Below are positions 1 to 10,976 of a DNA stretch of 64,000 nucleotides, in pieces. The stretch is from CAVRAW01 sp963716135 (GTDB lineage: Bacteria > Planctomycetota > Planctomycetia > Pirellulales > JADZDJ01). The DNA lies in the NCBI GenBank assembly GCA_963716135.1, contig OY970289.1, forward strand, positions 3,410,001-3,474,000, written 5' to 3'. A program made the position numbers and the translations under genes. Within the stretch, counting starts at the first letter, position 1. Every line of letters begins with the position of its first letter. Under the pieces are notes generated by a model. The model was not told the DNA's origin and made no database searches. It saw only the letters and a list, made by a program, of their open reading frames with translations.

Positions 1-876
1 AGGCGACCCGATCCGTATCTTTCCGCGCCAGCCGCCAGCGCCGACCCACGACCTCCGCCAAATCGCTCCCTTTCGCGCCGTGCAGCAACACGGCCAGCGC
101 CAGCGAAAACGTCGGCCGCTCAATCGAATCCAAAAGGACCAAACTCTTGGGCAAGGCCGCAGTGTCCGCCTCCGGCAAAATTGCCCGCAGTAATCCTGTT
201 TCTTGCAGCAATTGCACCGCGCGCACCCGTGCCGCGTGCGGCAGCACAATTTGCATCTCGGCGGCAATCCGCTCCGCGCTCACGACCGTAATCTGGTCGG
301 CCATATCGCGAATGGCCGCCAGCGTGGCTTCGTCTAAATGAAAATCGAGCACGGCCGCAAACCGCACCGCGCGAGCATGCGCAATTTGTCTTCGGTAAAT
401 CGCTGCCGCGGATCGCCGATCGCCCGCACAATTCTTCCGCGCACGTCCGCCTCGCCGTCGACGAAATCGATCACGCGCTGGGCCAACGGATCGTAAAACA
501 TCCCGTTGATCGTGAAATCGCGCCGTCTGGCATCTTCCTCCGGCGAGCTGAAGGCGACCTGATCGGGATGCCGCCCGTCGCTGTAGGCCACGTCGCGCCG
601 GAAGGTAGTCACTTCAATCTGCCCCGCGCCGCGCGGTCCAAGCACCGCGATCACGCCGAACGCCGCCCCCACGGCCAGCGTTTTGCGCTTGTGAAACACG
701 CGCTGAATTTCCGGCGGCTGGGCGCTCGTGGCCACGTCGTAATCGTACGGCGTGCGCTTGAGAATCTGATCGCGCACGCAACCGCCGGCCCAATACGCCT
801 CAAACCCGTGGTCGCGCAACTGGCGCACCACTTCGACGGCAAACTCCCGCTGCTGTTCAGGAATAGGTTGGTGCAC
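1..876 (-). CDS. CCA tRNA nucleotidyltransferase / poly(A) polymerase family protein, partial and frameshifted
   Basis: Class II nucleotidyltransferase of the CCA-adding / poly(A) polymerase family, acting on RNA 3' ends in the cytoplasm. The head domain shows the GGCVRD signature, the DYDVATSA acidic motif (DxD metal site), the RRDFTING motif and the start of the neck helix (RFTEDKLRML). The frame then stops at 334, but one base missing near 378 restores the expected continuation (LRAVRFAAVLDF, then AERIAAEM) open to the window edge, so I treat it as one gene cut by position 1. The start is uncertain: GTG at 876 fits family N-termini, while ATG at 1014 has a GGAAGG upstream but would add unconvincing residues. 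CCA-adding and poly(A) activity cannot be told apart here. Confidence 0.85.
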
Positions 877-1455
877 GTTCAATGGCCCGCGAGTTCTTGC
901 CGTCCGCCTTCTGCGCACTGACAGTTGAATTCCGTGGCGGTTCAGTGCAGGAACCGATTCTACTGCAATAATACGATGCCGGAAAATGGCGATCGTGTGA
1001 CGAAGGTCGCTCATCAACCTTCCGCGGCGTGATGAATGTGCGCCAAGGCCCCGCAGCCGGCAGGCGTTCGGAAAAGAGTTTCTGCGCGGCGGCAACAAAT
1101 GGCTCGGTTCCGGCGTGCTTGCGGCTTTGTCGCAGCATTTTCCACACCATTCCTCAGTTTTGTCGCTTTCACCGCGCTGTCGCGGCACGGATCGAGGGCG
1201 ATAAATTCCAATCGCAGCCGATGGTCAGTTGCTTGACCGGCCGCCAACCCAGTCGTAAGTTGACGGCAGTTCACCGCTCGCGGAACAGCTTTCGACGATT
1301 CGTTGATCTTCCCGCGATCTAAGTCTTGTCACCAGCGGGAAGAGGTTCTGGGCCATGCTGGCCGTGATCGAGTGCGCTCCTTCTGCATCGTTCGCTGTTC
1401 AAAAGCTTTGCGTAGTTCGCCTGCTAACCAGATTTCCCAACTGGAGGATCTGACG
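877..1455. other. Intergenic region, no gene recognised
   Basis: About 580 bases between the divergent nucleotidyltransferase and SgcJ-type genes. Short open frames exist on both strands, but none has family-like sequence or a good ribosome binding site. Both promoters must lie here. I see no clear hairpin or repeat. Confidence 0.5.
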
Positions 1456-2466
1456 ATGAAAAAAATCTTCTTTATGTTTGTGTTGCTTGGTCTCCCGCTA
1501 GCACTCGTTGAGATTGCGGGCTCTGCCGACGAATCGCAAAAAAATCCCGACCAAAAAAACGCTTCGCAGCCTGATAAGAGCGCGGCGACTTCGCGCGAAG
1601 CAGACGAAGCGGCCGTTCGCGCGGCAGGCAAAGCATTCATGGAGGCTTACAATGCCCGCGATGCCAAAAAACTCGCTTCGATGTACACGCCCGAAGCGGT
1701 CTATATCGATCCGCTAACCGGCGAAGAGTCGGTCGGCCGCGAATCAATCGAAAAGGATTTCGCCGACGCATTTTCGGACAATCAGGACATCAAGCTCAGT
1801 GCGGATGTGAAATCGATCGATTTTGTCTCCCCCAGCGTGGTCATCATCCGCGGAACGGCGCACGTTATTCGCCCCGATGCGGAACCAGTGGATTCAGATT
1901 TCACCGTGGTTCGCGTCAAACGCGACGGCCAATGGTTGATCGACCGCGTTTCTGAAATCGAAAAAGAAAAACCTGCGCAGTCGAATTACGAACATCTGAA
2001 AGATTTAGAGTGGATGATCGGTTCCTGGCGCGACGACGATTCTCGCCCGGCGGTCGAAATCCAAACCGATTGCGCCTGGACCAAAAACAAAAGCTTCATG
2101 ACTCGCTCGTTCGCCGTCGCGATTGGCGACCAGGTCAACAAAGCAGGCATGCAGATCATTGGCTGGGACCCGGATAAGAAGCAGATTCGGTCCTGGGTGT
2201 TCGATTCCGATGGCGGTTACAGCGAGGGCACGTGGACGCAAAAAGGGGACCGTTGGTACATCCAGAACACCGCCACGCTCCCCGACGGCGGTAAGGCAAC
2301 CAGCGTGAACATTGTCACCCGCCTCGACGACAACTCGTTCAAATGGGAATCGGTCAATCGCGAGGTCGATGGCGAAATTCTGCCAAATGTCGATCCCGTT
2401 CTCGTCGTGCGAAAAACCGATAATTCCGATCAGCAAGCCGCTAACAATGCCGAGGTGCAGCCATGA
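1456..2466 (+). CDS. Exported SgcJ/EcaC-type (DUF4440, NTF2-like) protein with C-terminal DUF1579-like domain
   Basis: 336 aa. ATG at 1456 follows a GGAGG at 1443-1447 and starts a signal peptide (MKKIFFMFVLLG, cleavage near the SADES segment). Residues about 45-165 match the SgcJ/EcaC DUF4440 fold, an NTF2-like cone recognisable by AYNARDAKKLASMYTPEAVY and the closing RDGQWLIDRVSE. Residues about 170-325 (DLEWMIGSWRDDD, then GTWTQKGDRWYI) resemble DUF1579 / nitrobindin-like beta barrels. Both folds bind small ligands; the substrate is unknown. Its TGA overlaps the ATG of the next gene (ATGA), so the two are probably translationally coupled. Confidence 0.8.
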   Translation: MKKIFFMFVLLGLPLALVEIAGSADESQKNPDQKNASQPDKSAATSREADEAAVRAAGKAFMEAYNARDAKKLASMYTPEAVYIDPLTGEESVGRESIEKDFADAFSDNQDIKLSADVKSIDFVSPSVVIIRGTAHVIRPDAEPVDSDFTVVRVKRDGQWLIDRVSEIEKEKPAQSNYEHLKDLEWMIGSWRDDDSRPAVEIQTDCAWTKNKSFMTRSFAVAIGDQVNKAGMQIIGWDPDKKQIRSWVFDSDGGYSEGTWTQKGDRWYIQNTATLPDGGKATSVNIVTRLDDNSFKWESVNREVDGEILPNVDPVLVVRKTDNSDQQAANNAEVQP

Positions 2467-4027
2467 AAAAGTTCATTCTTGCAGCACTGACGATCGCGGC
2501 GCTGGCATTTTTCGTGACGGAACAGATTTGGGGACGCGGCGGCATGGGCGGCGGCGGCCGTGGCGGCGGCGGTGGTGGCGCCCGCGGCGGCGGCGGTATG
2601 TCCCGCGGAGGAGGCGGTGGCGGCAGCATGCGCTCCGCCGGCGGTGCACGCCCCAGTGGCGGCGCGCGTCCCAGCGCCGGACGTCCCTCGATGGGCAGTG
2701 CCCCGTCAATGTCGCGGTCGTCGCGTCCGGCCACACGTCCCAGCGGCGGAAGTTATGCAAACCGCTCCGGCGGCGCCAATCGTCAGTCGCTGGGCAACTT
2801 GCCGAGCCCCGGCACTCGCCCAGCCGGCGGAGCTAGCCGTCCCGGCGGCGGCGCAATTGCTGGCAGTCGCCCCGCCACGCCTGGCGGCGGAGCCAATCGT
2901 CCTAACTTCGTACAAGGCGCTGGCGCGGGCGGTCGCCCGACCCAAGGCCAGTTGAATAGTTTCCTGGATTTGCCGGGCGCCGGTGGCGGCGGTCGTCCGT
3001 CGCAGATGCCCAACCGCGGCGCCAATGCCGGCGCGATCGCTGGCGGCGCGCTGGCCGGGGCGCAGCAGCCGAGTTTCTGCAGAATCGACCCTCCGGAGGC
3101 GCCGGTAACCGCCCAAGCACTTTGCCCGCTCGGCCCGGTGGCGAAGGCGGCGGCATTGCAGGCAATCGTCCTGGCGGCGGTGGCGAACGGCCCGGGACGC
3201 TCCCCGCACGCCCGGGTGAAGGTGGCGGCGGCATCGTCGGTAATCGACCGGGCGCTGGAGGCGGTGAACGTCCAGCCCAGCTCCCGTCACGGCCAGGCCA
3301 GGGCGGCTGGGCGGGCGATCGTCCCGATCGAATCAACAATTGGAACCAGTGGAACAACAATCGGCAGAATAATTGGACCCAGATCAACAACAACTGGGGC
3401 AATCGCTGGCAAAACAACTGGCACGATTGCAACCACTGGTTCGACGGCAACTGGTGGAACAATCATCCCTGCGATAACTGGCATTGGCACGGCGGCGCGA
3501 ATTGGTGGGGTTGGGCCACCTGGGGCGCGCTCGCCAGTTGGGTCCCGTGGGGATGGGGCTCGCAACCTGTGTACTACAACTACGGCGAAAATGTTTACTA
3601 CGACGATGGCGCCGTCTACTACGGCGATCAACAGGTGGCCACGGCAGATCAGTACGCCGAGCAAGCCGAAGCGATCGCCAACAGTATTCCTCCCGACGCC
3701 AAACCGGCGCCCGAAGATTGGCTCCCCTTGGGCGTTTTCGCAGTCACGCAAGATGGCGATTCGGCCGGCGCCGATCCAACGATGTTCCTGCAACTGGCCG
3801 TCAGCAAGCAGGGCATCATCGCCGGCATGTTTCAGAACACCGCCAGCGGTACAACCAAAACGGTCGAAGGCATGGTCGATAAGGAAACGCAGCGCGTGGC
3901 GTGGACCCCTGAAGGCGAAGATCGTCCGCTCATGGAAACCGGCCTGGGCAACCTGACGCAAGATACCACCGGCGTGTTGGTGCACTTCGCCAACGGCGAC
4001 ACGCAGCGATGGCTGCTGCGCGCCTGA
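2463..4027 (+). CDS. Exported glycine-rich, Trp/Asn-rich surface protein (frameshifted)
   Basis: Starts in the ATGA overlap with the preceding gene. It has a signal peptide (MKKFILAALTIAALAFF), then about 150 residues of Gly/Arg/Ser repeats, a Pro/Gly-rich part, a striking Trp/Asn-rich stretch (repeats such as NNWNQWNNNRQNNW, around 3340-3520) and a folded C-terminal part around 3650-4027. One base appears to be missing between about 3060 and 3090: the Gly-rich frame runs into low-quality sequence while the next frame continues NRPSGGAGNRP and reaches TGA at 4025-4027. Similar planctomycete proteins have often been labelled as cell-surface proteins. Function unknown; an envelope or matrix role is an inference from composition and export. 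Confidence 0.7.
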
Positions 4028-4071
4028 ACAAACCGGAGGCCAACAGCGCGCCCAAATAGCTTTGCGATTCA

Positions 4072-7000
4072 CTAAACTGGCATGCCTGGAGCCATGGTGA
4101 TAGAAGCCATGGCGGCCATCGCCTGGTTCACTTGCTCGATCGTGCGCCGCCGCATCGCATCATCCCAAACAAACCGATGTTCCGCCGCAGGCGCAAGAAA
4201 ATGCACGACCAGTTCCGCCGGCGTTTGGCCGAGAATTTCTTCCACCGCCAACGCATACACCCCCAACTGCATTTCGTACTGGCCGGCGGCCGCCGCCACA
4301 TTCTCGGCCGAAATCCGGTTCGTTTTGTAATCCAACAGATGCCACTTCCCGTCGGCGTCTTGATACAGACAATCGATGTAGCCCTGCAAGTAACGTGCCT
4401 TCGTCGAGCCGGCCTCCCCGGGCGGCCACGCCAGCAGGAATTCCAACTCTCGATGCACTTGTCGGGCCTGCGCCAAAATCTTTCCCCGCGGCGAGCGCAA
4501 AAATTTCGTCAGCATTTCCTCGGCGCTGGCGCGATGGCTTTCCGCCTCCGCCGACTCGGCTTCGAGCAATCGCCGCAACAAGGCGGCGATGTCGGATGAT
4601 CCGCCGAAATCGATCCGCTGTAGCGCCTTGTGTACCAGCGTTCCCAGATCGGCCGCATCGCCGGCGCTCAACATCGGTTCGTCGTCTTCCAGCGAAGTCA
4701 ACGCCACGTCATCGGCCGGCCGCAACTCGCCGCTGAGCCGCGAAACCGAGAACCGCCGCCGCGCTGCCGCATCTACTGGCACCGCCTCGACCAATCGATC
4801 CGCTTGCCCCGTGATCGCCGCTCCTAGCGACAGAGCTCGATCGGTTTCGCGAATCAAATCGCTGTGCGACGCCGACTGCGCCGAATGCTCGGTCCGTGGC
4901 GCTTCTCGAGTGACCTTAATCACCGGCGATCGCCAATCCTTGGGAAGTTGCGCCAGGCACTTGCCCGACTGCAAATCAAAATGCTCCGCCAGCAGCCTCG
5001 TCCAAGGCGCCGACGGATTCTCAAAATCGAACACGCTGCCGGAAAGCACCAAATAGTCCGCCGCCCGCGTCGTCGCCACGTACAACAGCCGCAGCCTTTC
5101 CGCGTCGCTCTCGGCGGCACTCATCGCCTGGTGAAAATCGTAACCCGTCAAGTGGCGGTCTTCGTCTCGGCGCGCCGGCAGCTTGACCAACGGACCCAAT
5201 TGCGCGTCCCACGCCGCCGCTGCGTCTTCGCCGTGTTTCGTGCGGCTGATGTCGGGCACAAACACCACCGGAAATTCCAACCCCTTGGCCTGATGAATAG
5301 TCATCAACCGAACCACGTTGGCATCTTCAGGATGCGTGGCAGCCAGCGGTTCCCGCGGCTGCTTGGCCACAAACTCCGCCAACTGCACGATGAAATCGGC
5401 CAGCCCCAACACGCCCGAACGATCGAACATTCGCGCCTGCTCGATCAGCTTCCGCAAATTTGCCAGCTTGCGTTCGCCGAGAAATTCGCCCAACAGCGTG
5501 GCGTCGTACCCTGTCATCGTCAGCGCTTTGTTCAATAGCGATGCAATCGGCATCCGATCCTTGCGTTCCCGCAGTTGCCTGAGCGTCGTCGCCGCAAACT
5601 CGGCGCGCCCCCGCTGCGCCGCCGTCAACTCCGCCGGCAACCGATCGGCAAACAATCCCGCCGCCAATCCTTGCGGATGCTGCCCCAGCCAATACAGCGT
5701 TTCGTCATCCAGCGCGAAGATCGGGCTGCGCAGCGCGCCGGCCAAACTAATCTGATCTGCCGGGCTCACCAGGCTCCGCAACAAATTCACCACATCATAG
5801 ATTTCCTGCTGCGCATAAAATGCGTGACCGCCCACCAGGTAGTAGTCGATGCCATAGCGCCGCAGTGCTTCCTCATAATGCTGCACGCTCGACATGGCAC
5901 GGAACAAAATGGCGATATCTCCCTGTCGCACCGCTTGGGCGGTCCATTTTCCACCAACTTCATGTGCCACCAATTGCTCGCCGTTTTGCAACATTTGCCG
6001 AATTCGCCGCGCAATCCAATCGGCCTCGCGCTTGCGCGCCTCGTCCGTCGCGCCGGCTTGGTTCTTGTCGAGGCCGTCAACATCCGGCCAGATGAATTCC
6101 ACGGCCGGCGTCGGCGATACCTGCGGCCGCTGCGGCACCAAGGGTTCGTACGCCAAACAGTCCTGATCGCCCGCCAGCGGCGCGTCGTGAAACAGCGCGT
6201 TGACGAAATCCAAAATCGCCGGCTGGCTGCGAAAATTGATCGACAGCGGCAACTGGCCCTTTGGCGGCGTGCTGCGCTGCATCTCGCGAAACAATCGCGG
6301 ATCGGAGTCGCGGAACCCATAGATCGATTGCTTGTAGTCGCCGACGAAAAACAGCTTGCCATGCTGCACCAGGTCGCCGCACAAGGCTTTGATCAGCTTC
6401 ACCTGCACCGGATCGGTATCCTGGCATTCGTCCACCAACAACAGCCGCACCTGTGACGACAATCGCTTCTGCAACTGGGCATGCTCCGGATTGGTCAAAA
6501 GTTCGCGCGCCCGCGTCAGCAAGTCGTTGAAGTCCAGCCACGCCAGTTCCGCCTTGCGCGCTTCATAGCGCTCAAGCACCGCCTTTGTCAATTTCAAAAG
6601 TTCCAGTCCGGCGGCGGCATCGGCCCGCGCAGCGCCAAAGTCAAATTCCAAAAACTCTTTCGCCCGCTTCACCTGTTTGCGAACGTCTTCGGCGGACTCT
6701 TTGAAGCGATCGTACAGCGCTCCATCCGGCCAACTGTCTCTTTTGCCCGTCCCTTGGATGCGCGCGTTCTGAACAATCTCATCCAAATCGCCGGCCGGGT
6801 GGTTGCTGTGGGGCAGGGCGGGAACGATGCGCAACAGCGCGTCGCAACGCTCGCGCAAAACCCCCGCCGCCTCCTTCAAATGGCAAATGTCCTTCATCAA
6901 TTGCCGCATCGCCGGCGACTCGGCGACGTCCGCGAGCACCCGAGGCACAACCACATCCCGCCGATATTGATCCCAAATCGCCGTCAGCTCTTCCGGCGTG

Positions 7001-7578
7001 CGCGCCAGCCACGTATCAAATTCGATATTCCGCCCCAGCGCCAATAGCGCCGCAATCATCGACCGCAGCCGATCCAATCCGAATTGAGCCGTCAGATCGA
7101 TCAGCGGCTGATCCCGATCGCTCAGCTTTTCGCGCAGCACGTCGTCGGTCAATTCCGCAGCCAGCGTGTCGGCCTGCGTCTGCTCAATCACCGTGAACCG
7201 CGGATCGAGCCGCGCTTCCACTGCATTGGAGCGCAACAGCGCGCCGCAAAACGAATGGATCGTGCTGATCCGCGCCGTGTGCAACCCGCGCAAAAGCCCC
7301 AACCAGTAATCGGCAGCCTCCCCGTCCGCTTGCTGCAACCGCTCGAAGCACTTCTTTTGGATCCGATCGCGCATTTCCCGCGCCGCGCGGTCGGTGAACG
7401 TGATGGCGATCAGCTCGTGCAATTGCACGGGGGGCGCAGCCGTGTCGCCCGGCTCCAGATGCGATAGGAATCGCTCCGTCAGCACAAACGTCTTGCCGCA
7501 GCCGGCCCCGGCCGACAGCGAAACCGACGTGTCCCTCGTGTCGATCGCTTTGCGCTGCTGGTCTGTGAAATCTCGCAT
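4072..7578 (-). CDS. addA: AddA-type helicase/nuclease subunit
   Basis: 1168 aa, the normal size for AddA. UvrD-like helicase motifs appear in order: Walker A SAGAGCGKTF (residues about 20-30), AITFTDRAAREMRDRI (Ia), LLVDECQDTD (II), GDYKQSIYGFRDSD (III), NFRSQPAIL (IV), TIHQAKGLEFPVVF (V) and LYVATTRAADYLVL (VI). The C-terminal PD-(D/E)XK nuclease shows LGTLVHKALQ and LLDYKTNR. With AddB it resects double-strand breaks to load RecA. I chose ATG 7578 (MRDFTDQQRKAID), eight bases after the addB stop; ATG 7641 would overlap addB by 55 bases and add a non-conserved leader. Operon order is addB-addA. Confidence 0.93.
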   Translation of the reverse strand: MRDFTDQQRKAIDTRDTSVSLSAGAGCGKTFVLTERFLSHLEPGDTAAPPVQLHELIAITFTDRAAREMRDRIQKKCFERLQQADGEAADYWLGLLRGLHTARISTIHSFCGALLRSNAVEARLDPRFTVIEQTQADTLAAELTDDVLREKLSDRDQPLIDLTAQFGLDRLRSMIAALLALGRNIEFDTWLARTPEELTAIWDQYRRDVVVPRVLADVAESPAMRQLMKDICHLKEAAGVLRERCDALLRIVPALPHSNHPAGDLDEIVQNARIQGTGKRDSWPDGALYDRFKESAEDVRKQVKRAKEFLEFDFGAARADAAAGLELLKLTKAVLERYEARKAELAWLDFNDLLTRARELLTNPEHAQLQKRLSSQVRLLLVDECQDTDPVQVKLIKALCGDLVQHGKLFFVGDYKQSIYGFRDSDPRLFREMQRSTPPKGQLPLSINFRSQPAILDFVNALFHDAPLAGDQDCLAYEPLVPQRPQVSPTPAVEFIWPDVDGLDKNQAGATDEARKREADWIARRIRQMLQNGEQLVAHEVGGKWTAQAVRQGDIAILFRAMSSVQHYEEALRRYGIDYYLVGGHAFYAQQEIYDVVNLLRSLVSPADQISLAGALRSPIFALDDETLYWLGQHPQGLAAGLFADRLPAELTAAQRGRAEFAATTLRQLRERKDRMPIASLLNKALTMTGYDATLLGEFLGERKLANLRKLIEQARMFDRSGVLGLADFIVQLAEFVAKQPREPLAATHPEDANVVRLMTIHQAKGLEFPVVFVPDISRTKHGEDAAAAWDAQLGPLVKLPARRDEDRHLTGYDFHQAMSAAESDAERLRLLYVATTRAADYLVLSGSVFDFENPSAPWTRLLAEHFDLQSGKCLAQLPKDWRSPVIKVTREAPRTEHSAQSASHSDLIRETDRALSLGAAITGQADRLVEAVPVDAAARRRFSVSRLSGELRPADDVALTSLEDDEPMLSAGDAADLGTLVHKALQRIDFGGSSDIAALLRRLLEAESAEAESHRASAEEMLTKFLRSPRGKILAQARQVHRELEFLLAWPPGEAGSTKARYLQGYIDCLYQDADGKWHLLDYKTNRISAENVAAAAGQYEMQLGVYALAVEEILGQTPAELVVHFLAPAAEHRFVWDDAMRRRTIEQVNQAMAAMASITMAPGMPV

Positions 7579-7586
7579 GGTGGCAA

Positions 7587-10500
7587 TCACGGCGATTTCG
7601 CCTCCGCCGGCCGGTTCTTGCCGCTGGCGGGCGCGGTCCACTGCTTATCCAGCGCCCGGACCTGCCCGATGCGGCACACCGTGCTGTAGGCGCAGCGACT
7701 GGTGCATTGATCGTCGAGACTAAACACGGGAAACATTCCGCCGCGAACCGAGCGAACCAGGCTCACCACGCGCGCCAACAAAGTTCCCCGCAGCTCGCGC
7801 CACGCATCGGTCTCCTGCAATCCCGCGTCGCCGCTGGTGAAACACTGCGGCAGACTTTCGCATTCGAATCCCTTTTCCTTCACATACCAGTAGCCCACTC
7901 GCCACGGCTTGGCCCGCCGATCGATCATCAACAGCTCCTGCACGGCCAGCGCATAAATCGGCAATTGCAGGGCCAGCCCCGCGGCGAGATCCGCTTCGCT
8001 TAGCCTTTTCCTGCGTCCCGTCTTGTAGTCCAGGATGTTGAACACCACCTCGCCGCCGCACAATCCGATGTCGATGCGATCGATCTGCCCCGAGAAGCGA
8101 ATCGTCTCCTCGCCGCACGGCAAATCAAACGGCTTCTCCGTCGATAGCGAGTCCTTTTCGCCGTTGTCGCGCCGCTTCAAACCGAACGAAACTTCAAAGT
8201 GCGCCGGCCGCAGCGGCTGATCCAGTTCGTCCCCCGCGGCATCATATTTCTCAAGCTGCCCAAAGTAGCTTTGAATCCATTGCCTCAGCAAACGAAAATC
8301 GATCTCTCGAAAAGCTTGGTCCAGCGCGCTGCCGGCCGAATACTTCTCGATCAGCACGGCGAATGTGTCCTCGCTCAGCTTTTCAAATCCCTTGGCGCCG
8401 CCGTCCACGGGCGACCGCGGCGCGCCCGCCGCATTCAGCCGCCGATGCAATTCCCGCAGCGCTTCGTGGGCCAATGATCCCCGATTGCCATAATCGATAT
8501 CCAGCGTCAACTCCGGCAATTCCTCCAGGCGCAATACATTTCGCAGGAAGAAGCGGTACGGGCACGACGCATACTCCTCCAGTCGACTTACGCTCCAACA
8601 ATGCTCGGATCCGTAATGCTGTGCAAGCCGCGCCTTCGCCGCCTCGCTCGACAGCAATCCGTCAAATGCTCCGAATTCCGGGCGTCGCCGCGCGGCGGTT
8701 GCCTTCAACCCGGCGACGATATTTGCCCCTGCGCCGCGTTCTGATTTGTGCAACAGCTCCGCGAAGCGATTCGGTTTGCCTACGACAAGCTCCGCCACGG
8801 CCTGCACGCGCTGCTCCGCCGGACAACTGGGCTCGTCATGCCGCGGCACTGGGCTCAGCGAGATTTCCTTCTTGTGCTCAACCTCGCCCGGCGCGCTTCG
8901 CTCCAATTCCATCACGTAAGGGCTGGCCAACAGCGGCTGCGCTTTCTCATCCAGCGCCGGATAGCTAAGCACCAGCCGCCGCGTGGCGCGCGTGATCACT
9001 TCGTAAAACAACAGCATCTCTTCGCTGCCGCGCTGCCGGTGGTCCGCAAATCGCAGCCCGGCTCGATTCAACTCGTCGCATTCCGCGTCGCTGTAAATGC
9101 GGTCGTCGCGCGCCGGTGGCGGGAACGACTTTTCCGAAAGCCCCGCCACAAACAGATACGGCACTTCCAAGGCCCGAATGCTCTGCGCCGAAAGCACGCG
9201 CACCCGGCCCGATTCGTCGCGCGCTCTCGGCAGCGGCTCCGTCGATAAAACATCCACCAACCACTTCACAAACTCCGGCGGCGAAAGTTTTCCCGAGTCG
9301 ATTCCCAACTGCCGCCCGAGCTGATCGCTGGCCCCAATGGCGGCCTTCAAAGCCTTCCAAGCCTGCTGGTCGTCGTCTTGGGCCACTCGCAACATGCCGA
9401 AGTCATTGGCCAGCTCCTGCAATACTCCCGTCCATTTCGAAAGGGGCGCGCTACGGATGGATTTCAGTTCGTCGTGAAGTTTTTTCAGCAGCGCCCAGGC
9501 CGTTCGATAGCGCTCTCGATGCTCCTTTCGGCGGGCGATTTCCGCCTCGTCCACCGGCGCATCGTCGCTGGCCGGGTCCGCCGGCGCGTCCTCTTTGCTG
9601 CGCCACTCCAGAGCCGACAACAATTCCTTGCGCCCACGCGGCACTTGCAATTGTCGCACTGCCCATTCCGTGGCCGCCAGCGCCTTTCCGCCTTGCCACT
9701 GTGGCCAACTCGGCTGGAAGTAATTGTTCGCAAGCATGGCAAGCAACTGGCGAAACGGCCAATCCTCGGCCGCCAATCGCACCAGGCCGGCCAGCGCGTG
9801 CAAAAGCGGCGAGCCGACGAGTTTCGCGCGGGTTTCGATTGCCGCCGGGATGCCAAACTCGTCGAACACTTCCTGCACCAACGGCGCCAGCGCGTCGGCG
9901 TTTCGGAAAACTACGGCAACGTCGTCCGGCCGCACCGGTCGATTCCCGTCGGTTTCGTCTCCCAGCACGAGCAAGCGTTTGATCCGCCTCGCGACCAGTT
10001 CAATCTCCGCCAGTTGCCCCGAGGCGCCGACGAGTTCCACTTTCGCGCCGCAAATTGGCCGGCCGTCGTCGGCTGGTGCCGCGAACTGGCGCGAATTGCA
10101 AAACAGCCGCCGTTCAAGCGTCGCAGTCGCCGCGCAACTCGATTCCGGCCGCCGCTCTTGCCACTGAACCGACAGCCCGCGATGCCGCCGCTTCAAATCA
10201 TCCAGCGTCTGTTTCGGCTTCAGGAACAACTCCTTGCGTCCGGCCTCCTGTTCCAACGGCAGCGTGATCAGCATCTCTTGCAGTTGCTGGTCGCGCTCCC
10301 GGAGAAGTTCCAAAATCTCGTGCTGCGTATGCGTGAAGTCCGTGAACCCGTCCACGACCGCCAGTCGAACATTCGCAATCGGCCCCAGCTTTCCCTGGCG
10401 CAACAGTTCCCGGGCCCGGCAAAACTTCTCTTCGACGTCGTAGAACAAATGTCCGCCAAGCAATCGCTGATATTCGGCGTACAGCGCCGCCAACTCGCGA

Positions 10501-10976
10501 TTCTTCGCCGAGGGCGCGACCGATTCAATCAAATCGGCGAATCTTTGCGGCGCAATATCCTGGCGCTTCAAGTCGCTCACCAGCGCCGCGATCAAATCCA
10601 CCAGCCCAGCCGTCTCGGCGATGGGTCCGAAGTGCTGCAGTCGGCCGGCGTTATTGGCCTCCGCCAGCAGCCGCTCGATCAATTGCCGCTTGAGCAAGCC
10701 GCCCAACGGGCGAAGCGGATCGTCCGATTGTGCAAGCACCGCATCCGCAAATTGGCCGAAGGTGTAGATTCCGGGGCTCAAGCACCCGCGCAGCGCGCCA
10801 TCGGCCACCAGTCGCCAACGAATCTCATCCGCCGCGCGTTGCGTCGGGGCGATCCACAGCGCGCAGCCCACGCCGCCGCCGGGTGGTTGCGCCACCGCTT
10901 GCCGATAGCGCGCCAGCACCGCGGTCGTCTTGCCGCTGCGCGCCGGACCGGCCAATACGCGAACCTGTGCAGGCAT
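7587..10976 (-). CDS. addB: AddB-type nuclease subunit
   Basis: 1129 aa. N-terminal Walker A GPARSGKTTAV (residues about 10-20) with a degenerate helicase fold, then a C-terminal PD-(D/E)XK nuclease (GNRGSLAHEAL, LDYKTG). The AddB iron-sulfur cysteines are visible: one in SCPYRFF (about residue 809) and three in CTSRCAYSTVC near the C-terminus. It partners the downstream addA, eight bases away. In known AddAB, AddB recognises Chi; whether this protein does cannot be read from sequence. A 634-codon open frame on the opposite strand (9378-11282) is only its antisense. Confidence 0.92.
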   Translation of the reverse strand: MPAQVRVLAGPARSGKTTAVLARYRQAVAQPPGGGVGCALWIAPTQRAADEIRWRLVADGALRGCLSPGIYTFGQFADAVLAQSDDPLRPLGGLLKRQLIERLLAEANNAGRLQHFGPIAETAGLVDLIAALVSDLKRQDIAPQRFADLIESVAPSAKNRELAALYAEYQRLLGGHLFYDVEEKFCRARELLRQGKLGPIANVRLAVVDGFTDFTHTQHEILELLRERDQQLQEMLITLPLEQEAGRKELFLKPKQTLDDLKRRHRGLSVQWQERRPESSCAATATLERRLFCNSRQFAAPADDGRPICGAKVELVGASGQLAEIELVARRIKRLLVLGDETDGNRPVRPDDVAVVFRNADALAPLVQEVFDEFGIPAAIETRAKLVGSPLLHALAGLVRLAAEDWPFRQLLAMLANNYFQPSWPQWQGGKALAATEWAVRQLQVPRGRKELLSALEWRSKEDAPADPASDDAPVDEAEIARRKEHRERYRTAWALLKKLHDELKSIRSAPLSKWTGVLQELANDFGMLRVAQDDDQQAWKALKAAIGASDQLGRQLGIDSGKLSPPEFVKWLVDVLSTEPLPRARDESGRVRVLSAQSIRALEVPYLFVAGLSEKSFPPPARDDRIYSDAECDELNRAGLRFADHRQRGSEEMLLFYEVITRATRRLVLSYPALDEKAQPLLASPYVMELERSAPGEVEHKKEISLSPVPRHDEPSCPAEQRVQAVAELVVGKPNRFAELLHKSERGAGANIVAGLKATAARRRPEFGAFDGLLSSEAAKARLAQHYGSEHCWSVSRLEEYASCPYRFFLRNVLRLEELPELTLDIDYGNRGSLAHEALRELHRRLNAAGAPRSPVDGGAKGFEKLSEDTFAVLIEKYSAGSALDQAFREIDFRLLRQWIQSYFGQLEKYDAAGDELDQPLRPAHFEVSFGLKRRDNGEKDSLSTEKPFDLPCGEETIRFSGQIDRIDIGLCGGEVVFNILDYKTGRRKRLSEADLAAGLALQLPIYALAVQELLMIDRRAKPWRVGYWYVKEKGFECESLPQCFTSGDAGLQETDAWRELRGTLLARVVSLVRSVRGGMFPVFSLDDQCTSRCAYSTVCRIGQVRALDKQWTAPASGKNRPAEAKSP

